This document shows, piece after piece, positions 25,540 through 34,068 of a stretch of DNA of 64,000 nt. The notes beneath the pieces were generated by a model. That model saw only the letters and a program-made list of their open reading frames with translations. It was not told the origin of the DNA and did not search any database. The position numbers and the translations under genes were made by a program. Where the stretch lies: positions 846,001-910,000 of the forward strand of contig NZ_OY763930.1 in NCBI RefSeq assembly GCF_963667685.1, read 5' to 3'. How positions within the stretch are numbered: the stretch's first letter is position 1; every line of letters starts with the position of its first letter. Source of the stretch: Maridesulfovibrio sp. (GTDB taxonomy: Bacteria > Desulfobacterota > Desulfovibrionia > Desulfovibrionales > Desulfovibrionaceae).

Positions 25540-26436
25540 CTAGTACACTTTGCGTCTGGAAAAACTTGAACCGATAACTGAAAATGTATTTTCAACAATA
25601 AACAGTACCCGTTCATCATGCCTGAAGGCTATCTCTTCGAGTTTTTTCAGCTGGATATTGTTAACAACGGTCATCAAAATATTTTTGTCTTCGCGCAGAT
25701 ACGCCCCCTGTCCCTTAATAAAAGTAGCACTCTGTTTCATCTCATGCAGAATATCATGACTGATCATTTCAACATGGTCGGAAATAATTAATACAACCTT
25801 ACGCTGGTTGAACATGGACAGCGTCTGCTCCACAACCGTTGAGGATATAAAAACTAAAATCAGAGAAGCTATGATGGTATCAAGTGACAACTCGAATATA
25901 CTCAGCCCGAAAAGAATTCCGTTGAAAATGATATAGACTTTACCTATCCCGATATTAAACCGCTGAAATAAGTATACGGCTAACACATCCAGTCCGCCAT
26001 TTGAGCCCAGAGAACGAAGCACCATTCCAGCACCAAACCCCATAAGGGCTCCACAGGCAACTGCTGCATAAAGATGATTATGCACGGTCATCGGGAGATC
26101 GATCAATTCATATGCAGCGGTTGTAGCCATTGTTGCATACAGGCTATACCAAAAAAAACGTCTGCTGACTTTTATCCATGCAAACACAAACAGTGGTATA
26201 TTGAGGACAAGGTATAACCAACCAGGAGAAAGAATACCGGATTTATAATAAAGGAGTGAAGCCAAACCAAACACCCCGCCAGCGAGGAATTCATGAGGCA
26301 CGGCAAGACTTTTCACAGCAATCGAAGAGATTGTCGCTCCGACTGAAATTAAAAGGATATTCCACCAGACAGAATAAGTGAAATCAAAACGAACAGATGA
26401 GCCTTTTCCAAGTACTGACTTAATTGGTTCTAACAT
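25540..26436 (-). CDS. YitT family membrane protein (DUF161/DUF2179)
   Basis: 298 residues with five or six N-terminal membrane helices (GLASLLYYKSG and SLGSNGGLDVLAVYL are family-like) and a C-terminal soluble DUF2179 domain (about 205-290). The family is widespread and its function is unknown; some members affect spore formation or amino-acid export. It lies 17 bases upstream of the LuxR-type regulator on the same strand and may be co-transcribed with it. A terminator lies upstream, past the hsp20 side. Confidence 0.85.
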   Translation of the reverse strand: MLEPIKSVLGKGSSVRFDFTYSVWWNILLISVGATISSIAVKSLAVPHEFLAGGVFGLASLLYYKSGILSPGWLYLVLNIPLFVFAWIKVSRRFFWYSLYATMATTAAYELIDLPMTVHNHLYAAVACGALMGFGAGMVLRSLGSNGGLDVLAVYLFQRFNIGIGKVYIIFNGILFGLSIFELSLDTIIASLILVFISSTVVEQTLSMFNQRKVVLIISDHVEMISHDILHEMKQSATFIKGQGAYLREDKNILMTVVNNIQLKKLEEIAFRHDERVLFIVENTFSVIGSSFSRRKVY

Positions 26437-26570
26437 TTTTCCTTGTTACAGTTTGAATTTTTTATCGAAATATTACCCTAGCAGCTACGTTTACTACGCT
26501 CAGCTTACCCGAATAAGCACAGACGTCAACGACCGTTAAAAGTCAGCACATACAAAACGGTTGAAGAAAA

Positions 26571-26610
26571 AAAGACAGGCCTCCAGTACTGTTCTGGAAG
26601 GCCTGTCTTT
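26571..26610. terminator. Bidirectional rho-independent terminator
   Basis: AAAGACAGGCCTCCAG (26571-26586) pairs with CTGGAAGGCCTGTCTTT (26594-26610) with one bulged base, and A and T runs flank the stem. On the minus strand it ends the zinc-ribbon/hsp20 transcription unit. Confidence 0.85.
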
Positions 26611-26652
26611 TTAAAAGTGCCAAGATGTCGAAAAAGTAGGAGTAATTCTTAA

Positions 26653-26829
26653 TTATTGCGGAGGAGATCCTGGTAACGTGTTTGTTGAATCTGATTGTAA
26701 TACATGTCGAATGCTGTCTTTTTTGTCACTAATACGCATAGTACTGCATCTGCATTTAGGACACATCGTTTCATGAATCAGCTCATACCACTGCCCAGTC
26801 CAGCCACAATTAAAACATTTGTAGGCCAT
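26653..26829 (-). CDS. Small zinc-ribbon protein (58 aa)
   Basis: A 58-residue protein with two CxxC knuckles, YKCFNCGW near the start and CPKCRC at residues 23-28, fitting one structural zinc. The tail is polar and ends SPPQ. GGAGG lies five bases before the ATG. It lies 80 bases after hsp20 on the same strand and before the terminator. Function unknown; a heat-shock-associated partner is only a positional guess. Confidence 0.8.
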   Translation of the reverse strand: MAYKCFNCGWTGQWYELIHETMCPKCRCSTMRISDKKDSIRHVLQSDSTNTLPGSPPQ

Positions 26830-26909
26830 AGGTCCTCCATTAACATTAGATTAGACCCCAGTCGTAACCGGGGTCCTATAACAGAATTTAAGGTAATTAT
26901 TTATTAATA

Positions 26910-27467
26910 TTAACTCTCTATAGCTATTTTTCTGGAATTGCTTTCAACAGCTTTCGTTCTGGGCATGGTTACTTTCAGTATGCCCTTATTTAATCTGGCT
27001 GTTATATTGTCTTTATCAGCATCTTCAGGAACATTCAGAACTCTTCTAAACGATCCGTACGAGCGCTCAACTCTGTAATAGCCTTTTTCTTCGGTCTTTT
27101 CTTCGTGTTTCATTTCCGCTGAAAGAATCAATACATCATCTTTAAGCTCAATGGATAGGTCTTTTTCTTCAATGCCGGGCAGTTCAGCTTCAATAACATA
27201 TTCTTTGTCTGTTCCATACACATCGACATTAGGTTTAATAGGGGTCTTTCCAGATCCGGGATCAACCTTATTAAACAATTGTCTGGGTGATGGCATGCCA
27301 AAGTCCGAGAACATTGAATCAACCATACGATCAAAGTCCGCGTGGAAGCGGTCAATCGGAGAAGCGTATCCTCTTACGCCCTGTTCCGGTTGTTTAATCG
27401 GAAGGGTTCTTTCGTGTTCGCTTTCCTTCTTGAACCAGTTCCATGGATTCAGCTTGGTAATGCTCAT
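26910..27467 (-). CDS. Hsp20 small heat-shock protein
   Basis: 185 residues from the ATG at 27467, which follows AGGAGGATGCT. A hydrophilic N-terminal arm of about 80 residues precedes the alpha-crystallin domain (PNVDVYGTDKEYVIEAELPG through FRRVLNVPEDAD and ARLNKGILKVTMP), and the chain ends with an IxI-type motif (KIAIES). It is an ATP-independent holdase binding unfolded proteins. No CIRCE or sigma-32-like element was identified with confidence upstream. Confidence 0.95.
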   Translation of the reverse strand: MSITKLNPWNWFKKESEHERTLPIKQPEQGVRGYASPIDRFHADFDRMVDSMFSDFGMPSPRQLFNKVDPGSGKTPIKPNVDVYGTDKEYVIEAELPGIEEKDLSIELKDDVLILSAEMKHEEKTEEKGYYRVERSYGSFRRVLNVPEDADKDNITARLNKGILKVTMPRTKAVESNSRKIAIES

Positions 27468-27704
27468 AGCATCCTCCTTGAAAGTGTTTAAAGTTAGGGT
27501 CAGCACTAAATTAATAAAACATGGTTTTGAGCTGTCAAGAATACATCATTTATTTTTTTAATGACGTAAGTACCAACTTTATATGGAGAGTTGTAATGTA
27601 GTTGGCATAAGAATATCCCGTTGCGGGTCGGAGCAGGCTATCTCAATATCCTACTCCCAATTAATTGCTGGAACTGACTCAACCAAAAAACATCGTTCTC
27701 GGAT

Positions 27705-27740
27705 GAAAAAACCCGGCGTTTCGCGATGGAAACGCCGGGT
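27705..27740 (-). terminator. Terminator of the six-gene exported-protein cluster
   Basis: ACCCGGCGTTT (27711-27721) pairs perfectly with AAACGCCGGGT (27730-27740); on the minus strand it is followed by six T. It lies just after the last gene of the cluster. Confidence 0.9.
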
Positions 27741-27750
27741 AGACAATTAA

Positions 27751-29433
27751 TTACCAGACTGCATCTTCCTGACCGGCACCGGAATAAACTCCACTGCTGG
27801 CCCCGCCACCACCGGAAGACTCTGAATTATTCGGCACAATATGTTCCTTCTGTCCGTTCTGGTTAGCCTGAGATGAGATATTACCACTGGCCTGAGACTT
27901 AGCTTGATCAAAAGCTGTCGTATCAACTTTTGCATTCTCAACAGCCGAATCATGTCCGGATTTTGTTCCTTTCATCTTCTGCTGTGACTTGATATCAAGA
28001 ACTCTAGTTATATAATTAGATTCTTCCATCATCAGAGCTTTCCGGGCTGACTGTCCACTCACAGCATAAATAGCTACGTAAATCTCCTGTCCTGAAATAG
28101 GGTGCTTAACTTTACGCAGATAAACAGATTGCATACCGCTAATATTTCTATTTTTAATACTCTGCCCAAGGTCAGAAGCAAAACTTTCAGCAGCAACACT
28201 TGTGTCTTTACCAGCACCACCGTTGTAGCTTTCCATTCTTGACTCAGCAAGTTTATAAGAAGAAATATCTGCAAAAATAGCTGTGGCTACTTCCTTTTTG
28301 GCGATTTGAGCAGCTATACCACGTGCTTTCTTCTCGCTGGAAGAGCTGTTGCCTACTGCTGCAGAACCAATTCCTAAAAAATAAACTTCACCTTTGTTAT
28401 CACGAAATCTGCGGCCCCCGGCAGCGCAAGACCAATCTGCACCGTTAACGTACTCAGTAAGACTTTTCTTCCCTGGGGAAACCTTCATTTCCTTACCTGA
28501 AATGAACGCTCTAACAAGAGCTTCCATTTTTTTACTCCACATAACAACAATTGCAGAACGGTACTGCTCATTTTGCTGATCCCATGATTCAAACTGTCCG
28601 ATAACAGTAGCTCCCATGAGAGGCATTTTTGAAAGAGTCTCAGTCTTAGAACTTAAAGTTTCAGTTTTAGAACCTGTTAAGGCCTTCAATTTTGCTTCCA
28701 ACTGCGAACACTCAGTTAACGCAGACTGATATCTTGATTTTGCTTTTTCATATTTCTCTTTTTTCTTTGCATCAATCTGCTCGCTGGAATATGTCGCATC
28801 AAGTTTTTTTATTGCTGCATCCATCAGTCTGTTAAGACGGTCACCGAAGGTTGCGCCCTGAAGGGCCTCAGCTTCGGCTACATCTACTTCTGCAAGCATT
28901 TTTACAAGTTTATTTCTTTGACTCTCAATTTTCTTTTGCAGAGTGTCTATTTTATCTTTAAACTGTGTATTTAGATCTGTTCCAGGGGTGCTAGCCTGAT
29001 CTAAAACACTCATATCAGTCCGTATAAATTCGATAATTTGAGACTTTGCATCTAAAAGAGCTTCCATATTTTTCAGTGATCTTTTTGTAATAAAAGATGT
29101 ATCATAAGAAGGATCTTCACAATCAAGAAATGATACACCTACTGCAATAAAAGATTCATTTTTATCATTCCAGCCGCGCTGCAATCCAGATTTTGCAAGG
29201 AAAGCATCAACAGCTTCATCAACACTTTGTGTTGGTATTATTTCCGGAGCAGGCTTCTCCATAACAGCTTGCGCCGTTGTAAGGCTCACATCCTTTGAAG
29301 CATCTTGAACTACCAGCTCTTCCTGAGCTTTTTCATCCGAGTACTCAACTGCAAAAGCAAACGAACATACCATCATCAGCGTTATCATCGATGCGACAAT
29401 AATTCTCATCAATTTCAGGAATTCACTTTTCAT
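27751..29433 (-). CDS. Exported coiled-coil protein of unknown function, cluster gene 6
   Basis: About 560 residues. A signal peptide (IIVASMITLMMVCSFAFA) is followed by a helical, charged region (about 150-270) with a repeated TETLSSK stretch. A C-terminal domain carries GGRRFRDNKGEVYFLGIG and SSEKKARGIAAQIAKKEV, the alternating A/K pattern seen in LPP20-like proteins. A Gly/Ser-rich tail (SSGGGGASSG) ends the chain. It starts two bases after the stop of the TPR gene. I recognise no characterised homologue; the domain call is a weak resemblance. Confidence 0.75.
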   Translation of the reverse strand: MKSEFLKLMRIIVASMITLMMVCSFAFAVEYSDEKAQEELVVQDASKDVSLTTAQAVMEKPAPEIIPTQSVDEAVDAFLAKSGLQRGWNDKNESFIAVGVSFLDCEDPSYDTSFITKRSLKNMEALLDAKSQIIEFIRTDMSVLDQASTPGTDLNTQFKDKIDTLQKKIESQRNKLVKMLAEVDVAEAEALQGATFGDRLNRLMDAAIKKLDATYSSEQIDAKKKEKYEKAKSRYQSALTECSQLEAKLKALTGSKTETLSSKTETLSKMPLMGATVIGQFESWDQQNEQYRSAIVVMWSKKMEALVRAFISGKEMKVSPGKKSLTEYVNGADWSCAAGGRRFRDNKGEVYFLGIGSAAVGNSSSSEKKARGIAAQIAKKEVATAIFADISSYKLAESRMESYNGGAGKDTSVAAESFASDLGQSIKNRNISGMQSVYLRKVKHPISGQEIYVAIYAVSGQSARKALMMEESNYITRVLDIKSQQKMKGTKSGHDSAVENAKVDTTAFDQAKSQASGNISSQANQNGQKEHIVPNNSESSGGGGASSGVYSGAGQEDAVW

Positions 29434-29435
29434 CA

Positions 29436-30800
29436 CTACTGTCCCCGTATTTGCGTTGTAATTCTTTTAAGGATTATACTATCTCCGACCCGGCCACTGT
29501 AAAACAAAAAATCTGCAAGAACTTTCGCAGATTCGGTTCTGCCCATTTGACTATAACACTCAGCAAGATGCCCGAGCGCTTCAGAATCAAAGGGCCGTAT
29601 CTGTAAAAATTGTAGATAAACAACAGCAGCCTGTGCCCACTTTTTGTCAGCCTTAAGGATTGCTCCAAGATAGTCCCAAACCTTATAATTAGCGGGAGTT
29701 TTGTCTGCTGCCTTAATTAAAAATTCTGCAATTGTATTTTTATCACCATGCTTGTGGAAAAGCTCTACAGCCTGCTTAAAGTAACCATCATCAAAATCCG
29801 GAATTCCCTCTCCAAAACGCAAATTACCAAACGAGTTCATTGTCATTTTAACAATGACTCCATTCTTATAATTCCGTTTTATCGAAGATATTGAACGACC
29901 TTCTACTAAACTATTCATTTTCCGAACTACTTCTGCGTAATTCTCTCCACTTGCTGGAAGCGCTAAGCCTAAAAATGCAAATGCGCGTTCAGGAGAAGAG
30001 CCCATTGAACTTTCAGCCATAGCTGAAAGAATTTCATATGACCCTGGAATACGACACAAATTTTCCGGTTTTATTTCTAACTTCCCTTCCAGCAATTTTC
30101 TCAGAGCATCTCTTTGAGCCAATGGATTAGGGGCCATCGAATAATTAACCATGCAAAACTTTTCAGATTCTCCCTCTTGAACTGCACAAGCTGCCAGATA
30201 AGGTAGGTCTGTATCAAAAAGCAAAATTGCTGCTACTGAATAGTTATCATGTTTAAGCATGTTCTCAAGAACTTGGCTGAAGACACACATAGGTTCGGCT
30301 GAAACCCGCTTCAACCTAGCACAAAATTGTTTGAGCTCAACTTCCGGAGCGGCAAAAGCATATCTATATCTATGCTGTACCGGAGAATTTTCTAGAACAT
30401 GGCCATGAAACATCCCGAACGACGGAATTTGAATCTTCTGCTCAAGATATTTTCGCAGGATTCTCCTTGATCGCTCGGGCCACCGGCTTAAATCACAGTC
30501 AACTTTGCCACTTTGCGAAGCAACCCATGATCGCATCAGCTCGCTGACTTTGAGCATAGCCTTGGCTCTCATATCGCGCACAGAACTATCACGATTTTTT
30601 CTTTCTAAATCAGCAATAAAAACAACATAATCGGATAAAGCATACCAGCCGGTTCCCTTCTCATTCAATGAAGATTGATACATCCCTGCCAGTTCAAACG
30701 CTTTCACAGGAGTCTGCTGAGCTGCAGCTGCTGACGGGAAAGCGGCAATAAGCAGAACCACAAGTAAGAAAAAAGGGCGAAGGTTCCCTCTACCAATCAT
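29436..30800 (-). CDS. Exported TPR protein, cluster gene 5
   Basis: About 454 residues with a clear signal peptide (FFLLVVLLIAAFPSAAAA, then QQTP). The C-terminal third (about 335-450) contains two or three tetratricopeptide-like repeats (HKHGDKNTIAEFLIKAADKT, WAQAAVVYLQFLQIRPFD, ALGHLAECYSQMG), suggesting a periplasmic scaffold. The ATG at 30800 overlaps the end of the preceding gene by 11 bases, with AAGGA upstream. The middle part has no recognised domain. Confidence 0.75.
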   Translation of the reverse strand: MIGRGNLRPFFLLVVLLIAAFPSAAAAQQTPVKAFELAGMYQSSLNEKGTGWYALSDYVVFIADLERKNRDSSVRDMRAKAMLKVSELMRSWVASQSGKVDCDLSRWPERSRRILRKYLEQKIQIPSFGMFHGHVLENSPVQHRYRYAFAAPEVELKQFCARLKRVSAEPMCVFSQVLENMLKHDNYSVAAILLFDTDLPYLAACAVQEGESEKFCMVNYSMAPNPLAQRDALRKLLEGKLEIKPENLCRIPGSYEILSAMAESSMGSSPERAFAFLGLALPASGENYAEVVRKMNSLVEGRSISSIKRNYKNGVIVKMTMNSFGNLRFGEGIPDFDDGYFKQAVELFHKHGDKNTIAEFLIKAADKTPANYKVWDYLGAILKADKKWAQAAVVYLQFLQIRPFDSEALGHLAECYSQMGRTESAKVLADFLFYSGRVGDSIILKRITTQIRGQ

Positions 30801-32076
30801 CACTGCTTTCCTTCTCCATATCCTCCATAGACTTCTCTACTGCTTTCTCAACTTTTTTAACCTTTGCAGTAGTAGGCGTCATCCCTCCGGAACCTTTAAT
30901 AGGTCTTACAATAAAAGTATTTGGAGCAAAAACAGAGTTAATATCTACACTGCATTTTAAAATATTTGCACGGGAAGTCTTTGCCTGAACATCGGTAACT
31001 TGAATTACACCGACGGGAATTTCTTCACGTCCGAGAGATTCCTTAGTGTAAGGGTCAACCATCCTTTTGCCATATTGAATGAGGGAGAACTTCTGCCCTT
31101 TTTTAATGGTTTCTCCCCCCTGGCCTAAATACATAGTTTTGCCGGAGACTGAGACTACCATTAATGGGAAAATTCCTTCGACAATTTTATTACCAATTGT
31201 CGAAGCATATGCCTTGGCAATACTGCTCATATCAGGAGCTGCCCCCTGATGGGTTTTAATTCCATCATAAAGCTGGGAAGCCAGAATCTGGCCGGTAGCT
31301 ACATCCATGACACGATAGGTAAGCGCAGCCCCATAACGAGACATGGGAAACTTCTTACCAGTGGATTTCATTTCTTTATTCCACTGTTGCGATACAGCTT
31401 TATTGATTTGACCGACAATTATGAAATCCGCTCCGAGACGATTTCCAAGACGGGCCATTTCTTCCACAGGAACGTCAGCACTTCTTAATGAATCTAGTTC
31501 AACGCTGCTTTCTTTTTGAAAATCACGATCCAGTACGGCAAACCGTCTTGTCTGAGTCAAATAGCTAACTAATCCCTGACAGAGATTTTTTGCAAAAACA
31601 GCCTGTAATGGATCTTTAACATTATCAACGCGGAAAGGTAGGACGGCAATCCTATTACGGTTTGCCTGTTTAGAAACTGCATATTTTACAACTGTGACCT
31701 TAAGATCCGCAGCAATAAGTCCTGCAGTATATTTGTCAGGTTCGAGAGACAGCACCTCATAGCTCTTAATTAAACCTTTTGTTGCTGTCTGAATTTCCTG
31801 CTGAAACTGTTCGCTATTTAATTCAGCGGCTCCTTTTTTACCCAGAACTTCGGCAGTAAACTTAACAGAGGATAATGCAGTGCGCTCTTTAGATGCCATC
31901 TGCATACCATTAACTTTACCCAGGGCTTCAATCAAAGCAGATTGAACTGCCTCTTTCGGAGTAACCCCTGTTCCGTGGCCATTAATCGTTACATAATTCA
32001 ATTTGGCAAAAGCCACATTGGTAGAAAGGCAAAAGGTAATTAAAGGGATTAAAAGAACTTGAAGAAGTAGTCTCAC
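30790..32076 (-). CDS. FlgT/CsgG-like exported protein, cluster gene 4
   Basis: 428 residues with a signal peptide (ITFCLSTNVAFA). Three parts: an N-terminal LPP20-like domain (NGHGTGVTPKEAVQSALIEALG), a middle CsgG/TolB-N-like domain (RIAVLPFRV, then RRFAVLDRDF and ADFIIVGQINK), and a C-terminal beta domain (GETIKKGQKFSLI, VGVIQVTDVQAKTSRA). This is the layout of FlgT, which builds the H-ring of the Vibrio sodium-driven flagellar motor, but no flagellar gene is nearby. The start is a GTG with AGGAGA ten bases upstream. It is the most informative member of the cluster. Confidence 0.75.
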   Translation of the reverse strand: MRLLLQVLLIPLITFCLSTNVAFAKLNYVTINGHGTGVTPKEAVQSALIEALGKVNGMQMASKERTALSSVKFTAEVLGKKGAAELNSEQFQQEIQTATKGLIKSYEVLSLEPDKYTAGLIAADLKVTVVKYAVSKQANRNRIAVLPFRVDNVKDPLQAVFAKNLCQGLVSYLTQTRRFAVLDRDFQKESSVELDSLRSADVPVEEMARLGNRLGADFIIVGQINKAVSQQWNKEMKSTGKKFPMSRYGAALTYRVMDVATGQILASQLYDGIKTHQGAAPDMSSIAKAYASTIGNKIVEGIFPLMVVSVSGKTMYLGQGGETIKKGQKFSLIQYGKRMVDPYTKESLGREEIPVGVIQVTDVQAKTSRANILKCSVDINSVFAPNTFIVRPIKGSGGMTPTTAKVKKVEKAVEKSMEDMEKESSDDW

Positions 32077-32176
32077 TAGTTATGTCTCCTGACAGTCTGG
32101 TAGTTCATATGTAACAAATGGCAGTCCGAACTATTTAGAACGAACTGCCATCATAACAATTAATACTCTCTATAAA

Positions 32177-32860
32177 CTACAAATCGCCCATTGCATCTTC
32201 AGCACCTGAAGTTTCAAGTTTATTACTTTTGCAAAATGCAATCAGTTTGTGAGTGGTTGAAACAGTCTGTTTGGTAAGGGCAGGAATTTTAGGAGCCATA
32301 TCCATGCCAAAAGACAGATTCTTCTTGATAGATAGAAGAGCGGTAGGAGAAGCAGTAGATACAGCTGACTGAGCCTTTGTAAGCCAATGAGCAAAGTCAC
32401 TATTAAGCTTAGTCATGTCAACAACACCGTGAGCATAAGGCGGCAGAGCTTCTGCAATCTTCTCTTTGGAAGACTTGTCCAAATCATTCATTGAAGACTC
32501 TTTCTTAGAAATTTCTGCATCATTTTCTTCTGTTAAAGCGACAGATTTGTCAATTTCTTCGTCCTGAACATTACCGGCTTTAAGAACACCAATCTGATTT
32601 GCAACAGCCCCGGCGGCATCTTTATCACCTGTAGCAGCAAGAACTTTTTCCTGCGCAGCAAGCATATGAACCAATGCGCTGACAAGTCTTGATTTAAGTC
32701 TCGCCTGATCTGAACTAAGACCCTTAATATCAACTTTTGCATTACCGGAATCGCCACCTGTTGCAACAGTTGCTACATCACTAAGGCCAAAAGCATTTGC
32801 CATTCCGGAAAGACAAATAACAAGAAGGACAGTACACAAAGAAATGGTGAAACGTTTCAT
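32177..32860 (-). CDS. Small exported helical protein, cluster gene 3
   Basis: 227 residues. Signal peptide (LLVICLSGMANA), then a mostly helical, polar protein without cysteines except one near the C-terminus (AFCKSNK). The N-terminal mature part (GLSDVATVATGGDSG) is small-residue-rich. AAGGAG precedes the ATG. I recognise no family. Its place between two LPP20/FlgT-like genes suggests a shared periplasmic complex. Confidence 0.7.
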   Translation of the reverse strand: MKRFTISLCTVLLVICLSGMANAFGLSDVATVATGGDSGNAKVDIKGLSSDQARLKSRLVSALVHMLAAQEKVLAATGDKDAAGAVANQIGVLKAGNVQDEEIDKSVALTEENDAEISKKESSMNDLDKSSKEKIAEALPPYAHGVVDMTKLNSDFAHWLTKAQSAVSTASPTALLSIKKNLSFGMDMAPKIPALTKQTVSTTHKLIAFCKSNKLETSGAEDAMGDL

Positions 32861-32953
32861 AATTTTACTCCTTAAAAATGCAGAAAAATTCTGCGTAAAG
32901 CTTTGAAAAATCCTTACCCAAAAAAACCGCCTGAACCGGCTGATCTTTTAAAT

Positions 32954-34054
32954 CTATTTCAATCCTTTTGCATTAAGCTGATCAACAATAGATCGTGCTG
33001 CTTCATTCGCAGCCTTTGCCAATGCATTTCTTTTAGCGACAACAGCAGAAGGTCCTAGACCTGCAAATTGTACAGGACCGACAGAGGCGACCTTCTTAGG
33101 CAATGTTTTACTAATATTATAGACCTTAGCATTTACCGAAACATAAACCCTTTTCAAACCGCTTGCAGGATCAATATCGGCCAGGCCGGCATCTAATGTT
33201 CCAATTGCAAAGATCGGAACCTCGCAACGCCTTGCTCCTGCAATTGCGGCTTTACGGGTTTGGCGTGAAAGTTCGGCCTGCAACGAGAACTCTTTCTTAA
33301 TAGCTTCGGGTTCAACCCCGCCGCACTCACTAACAATATCGCCGTACTCTACAACTTCGAAGCCGGCAGGAGACAAGACTTCATTCATTGCAGCATCAAT
33401 ATCTGCTGAGCTTGAAACAGTATATTGCAGCTTATCGGCCTTTTGCTCAGAACTTCCGCCGGTGGTAATTTTAGCCATGGCCTTTTTAGATTCACCAGAA
33501 ACCATGGTTGAACCACTCATAGAGCCTGTTTCTTTACCTGACGACATTGATTGAGCCTGAGCAATTTTGGTAACTTTCGCATCATAGGATTTAACTGAAG
33601 AAGTATCGCGAGCAACAAAAATAAAAGAAAACATGCTCCCATCACCGGAAGCAGTGCTACCTGCGGCAGAAGAGAGACTGAGTTTACTGTCAACGGCCAC
33701 ATCATTGATGAGAGCTTTTACAGCTACAGTATATTTGCTATTATCTTCATCATTTCGTTCATCAATAATGCTGTGACTGGCTACATATTGGTCAAGGTTA
33801 TCAATAAATTCTTTTTCTAATTTAAGATAAGCTTTGTATTTTGCAGCATTAAATGACGAAGTATATTTCTTCCATGCATTCAGTAAGGCTTCTTGAGCAA
33901 CTTTATCTTTAGTTTCAGCTTTAATTTTTGAAGAAAAAACTCCTCCCTCGTAATTGAGAGTAGCAACTCCTGTCACTGAGGTTCCGGCAAAAGCGGTCGA
34001 ACACAGTATTAATGAGCAACAACACACTAGTATTATTGAAAATAATCTTTTCAT
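32954..34054 (-). CDS. Exported protein with LPP20/FlgT-N-like start, cluster gene 2
   Basis: 366 residues. Signal peptide ending in CSTAFA-G. The mature start (GVATLNYEGGVFSSKIKAETKDKVAQEALLNAW) has the beta-strand plus Ala-rich helix pattern of LPP20/FlgT-N domains. A Ser/Gly-rich linker (about 175-215) leads to a second domain ending in an Ala-rich helix (VVAKRNALAKAANEAARSIV). It shares the MKR-LFS/FTI signal start and AGGA-type ribosome-binding site with its neighbour. No characterised homologue is known to me. Confidence 0.7.
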   Translation of the reverse strand: MKRLFSIILVCCCSLILCSTAFAGTSVTGVATLNYEGGVFSSKIKAETKDKVAQEALLNAWKKYTSSFNAAKYKAYLKLEKEFIDNLDQYVASHSIIDERNDEDNSKYTVAVKALINDVAVDSKLSLSSAAGSTASGDGSMFSFIFVARDTSSVKSYDAKVTKIAQAQSMSSGKETGSMSGSTMVSGESKKAMAKITTGGSSEQKADKLQYTVSSSADIDAAMNEVLSPAGFEVVEYGDIVSECGGVEPEAIKKEFSLQAELSRQTRKAAIAGARRCEVPIFAIGTLDAGLADIDPASGLKRVYVSVNAKVYNISKTLPKKVASVGPVQFAGLGPSAVVAKRNALAKAANEAARSIVDQLNAKGLK

Positions 34055-34068
34055 TTAATCCTCACTTA

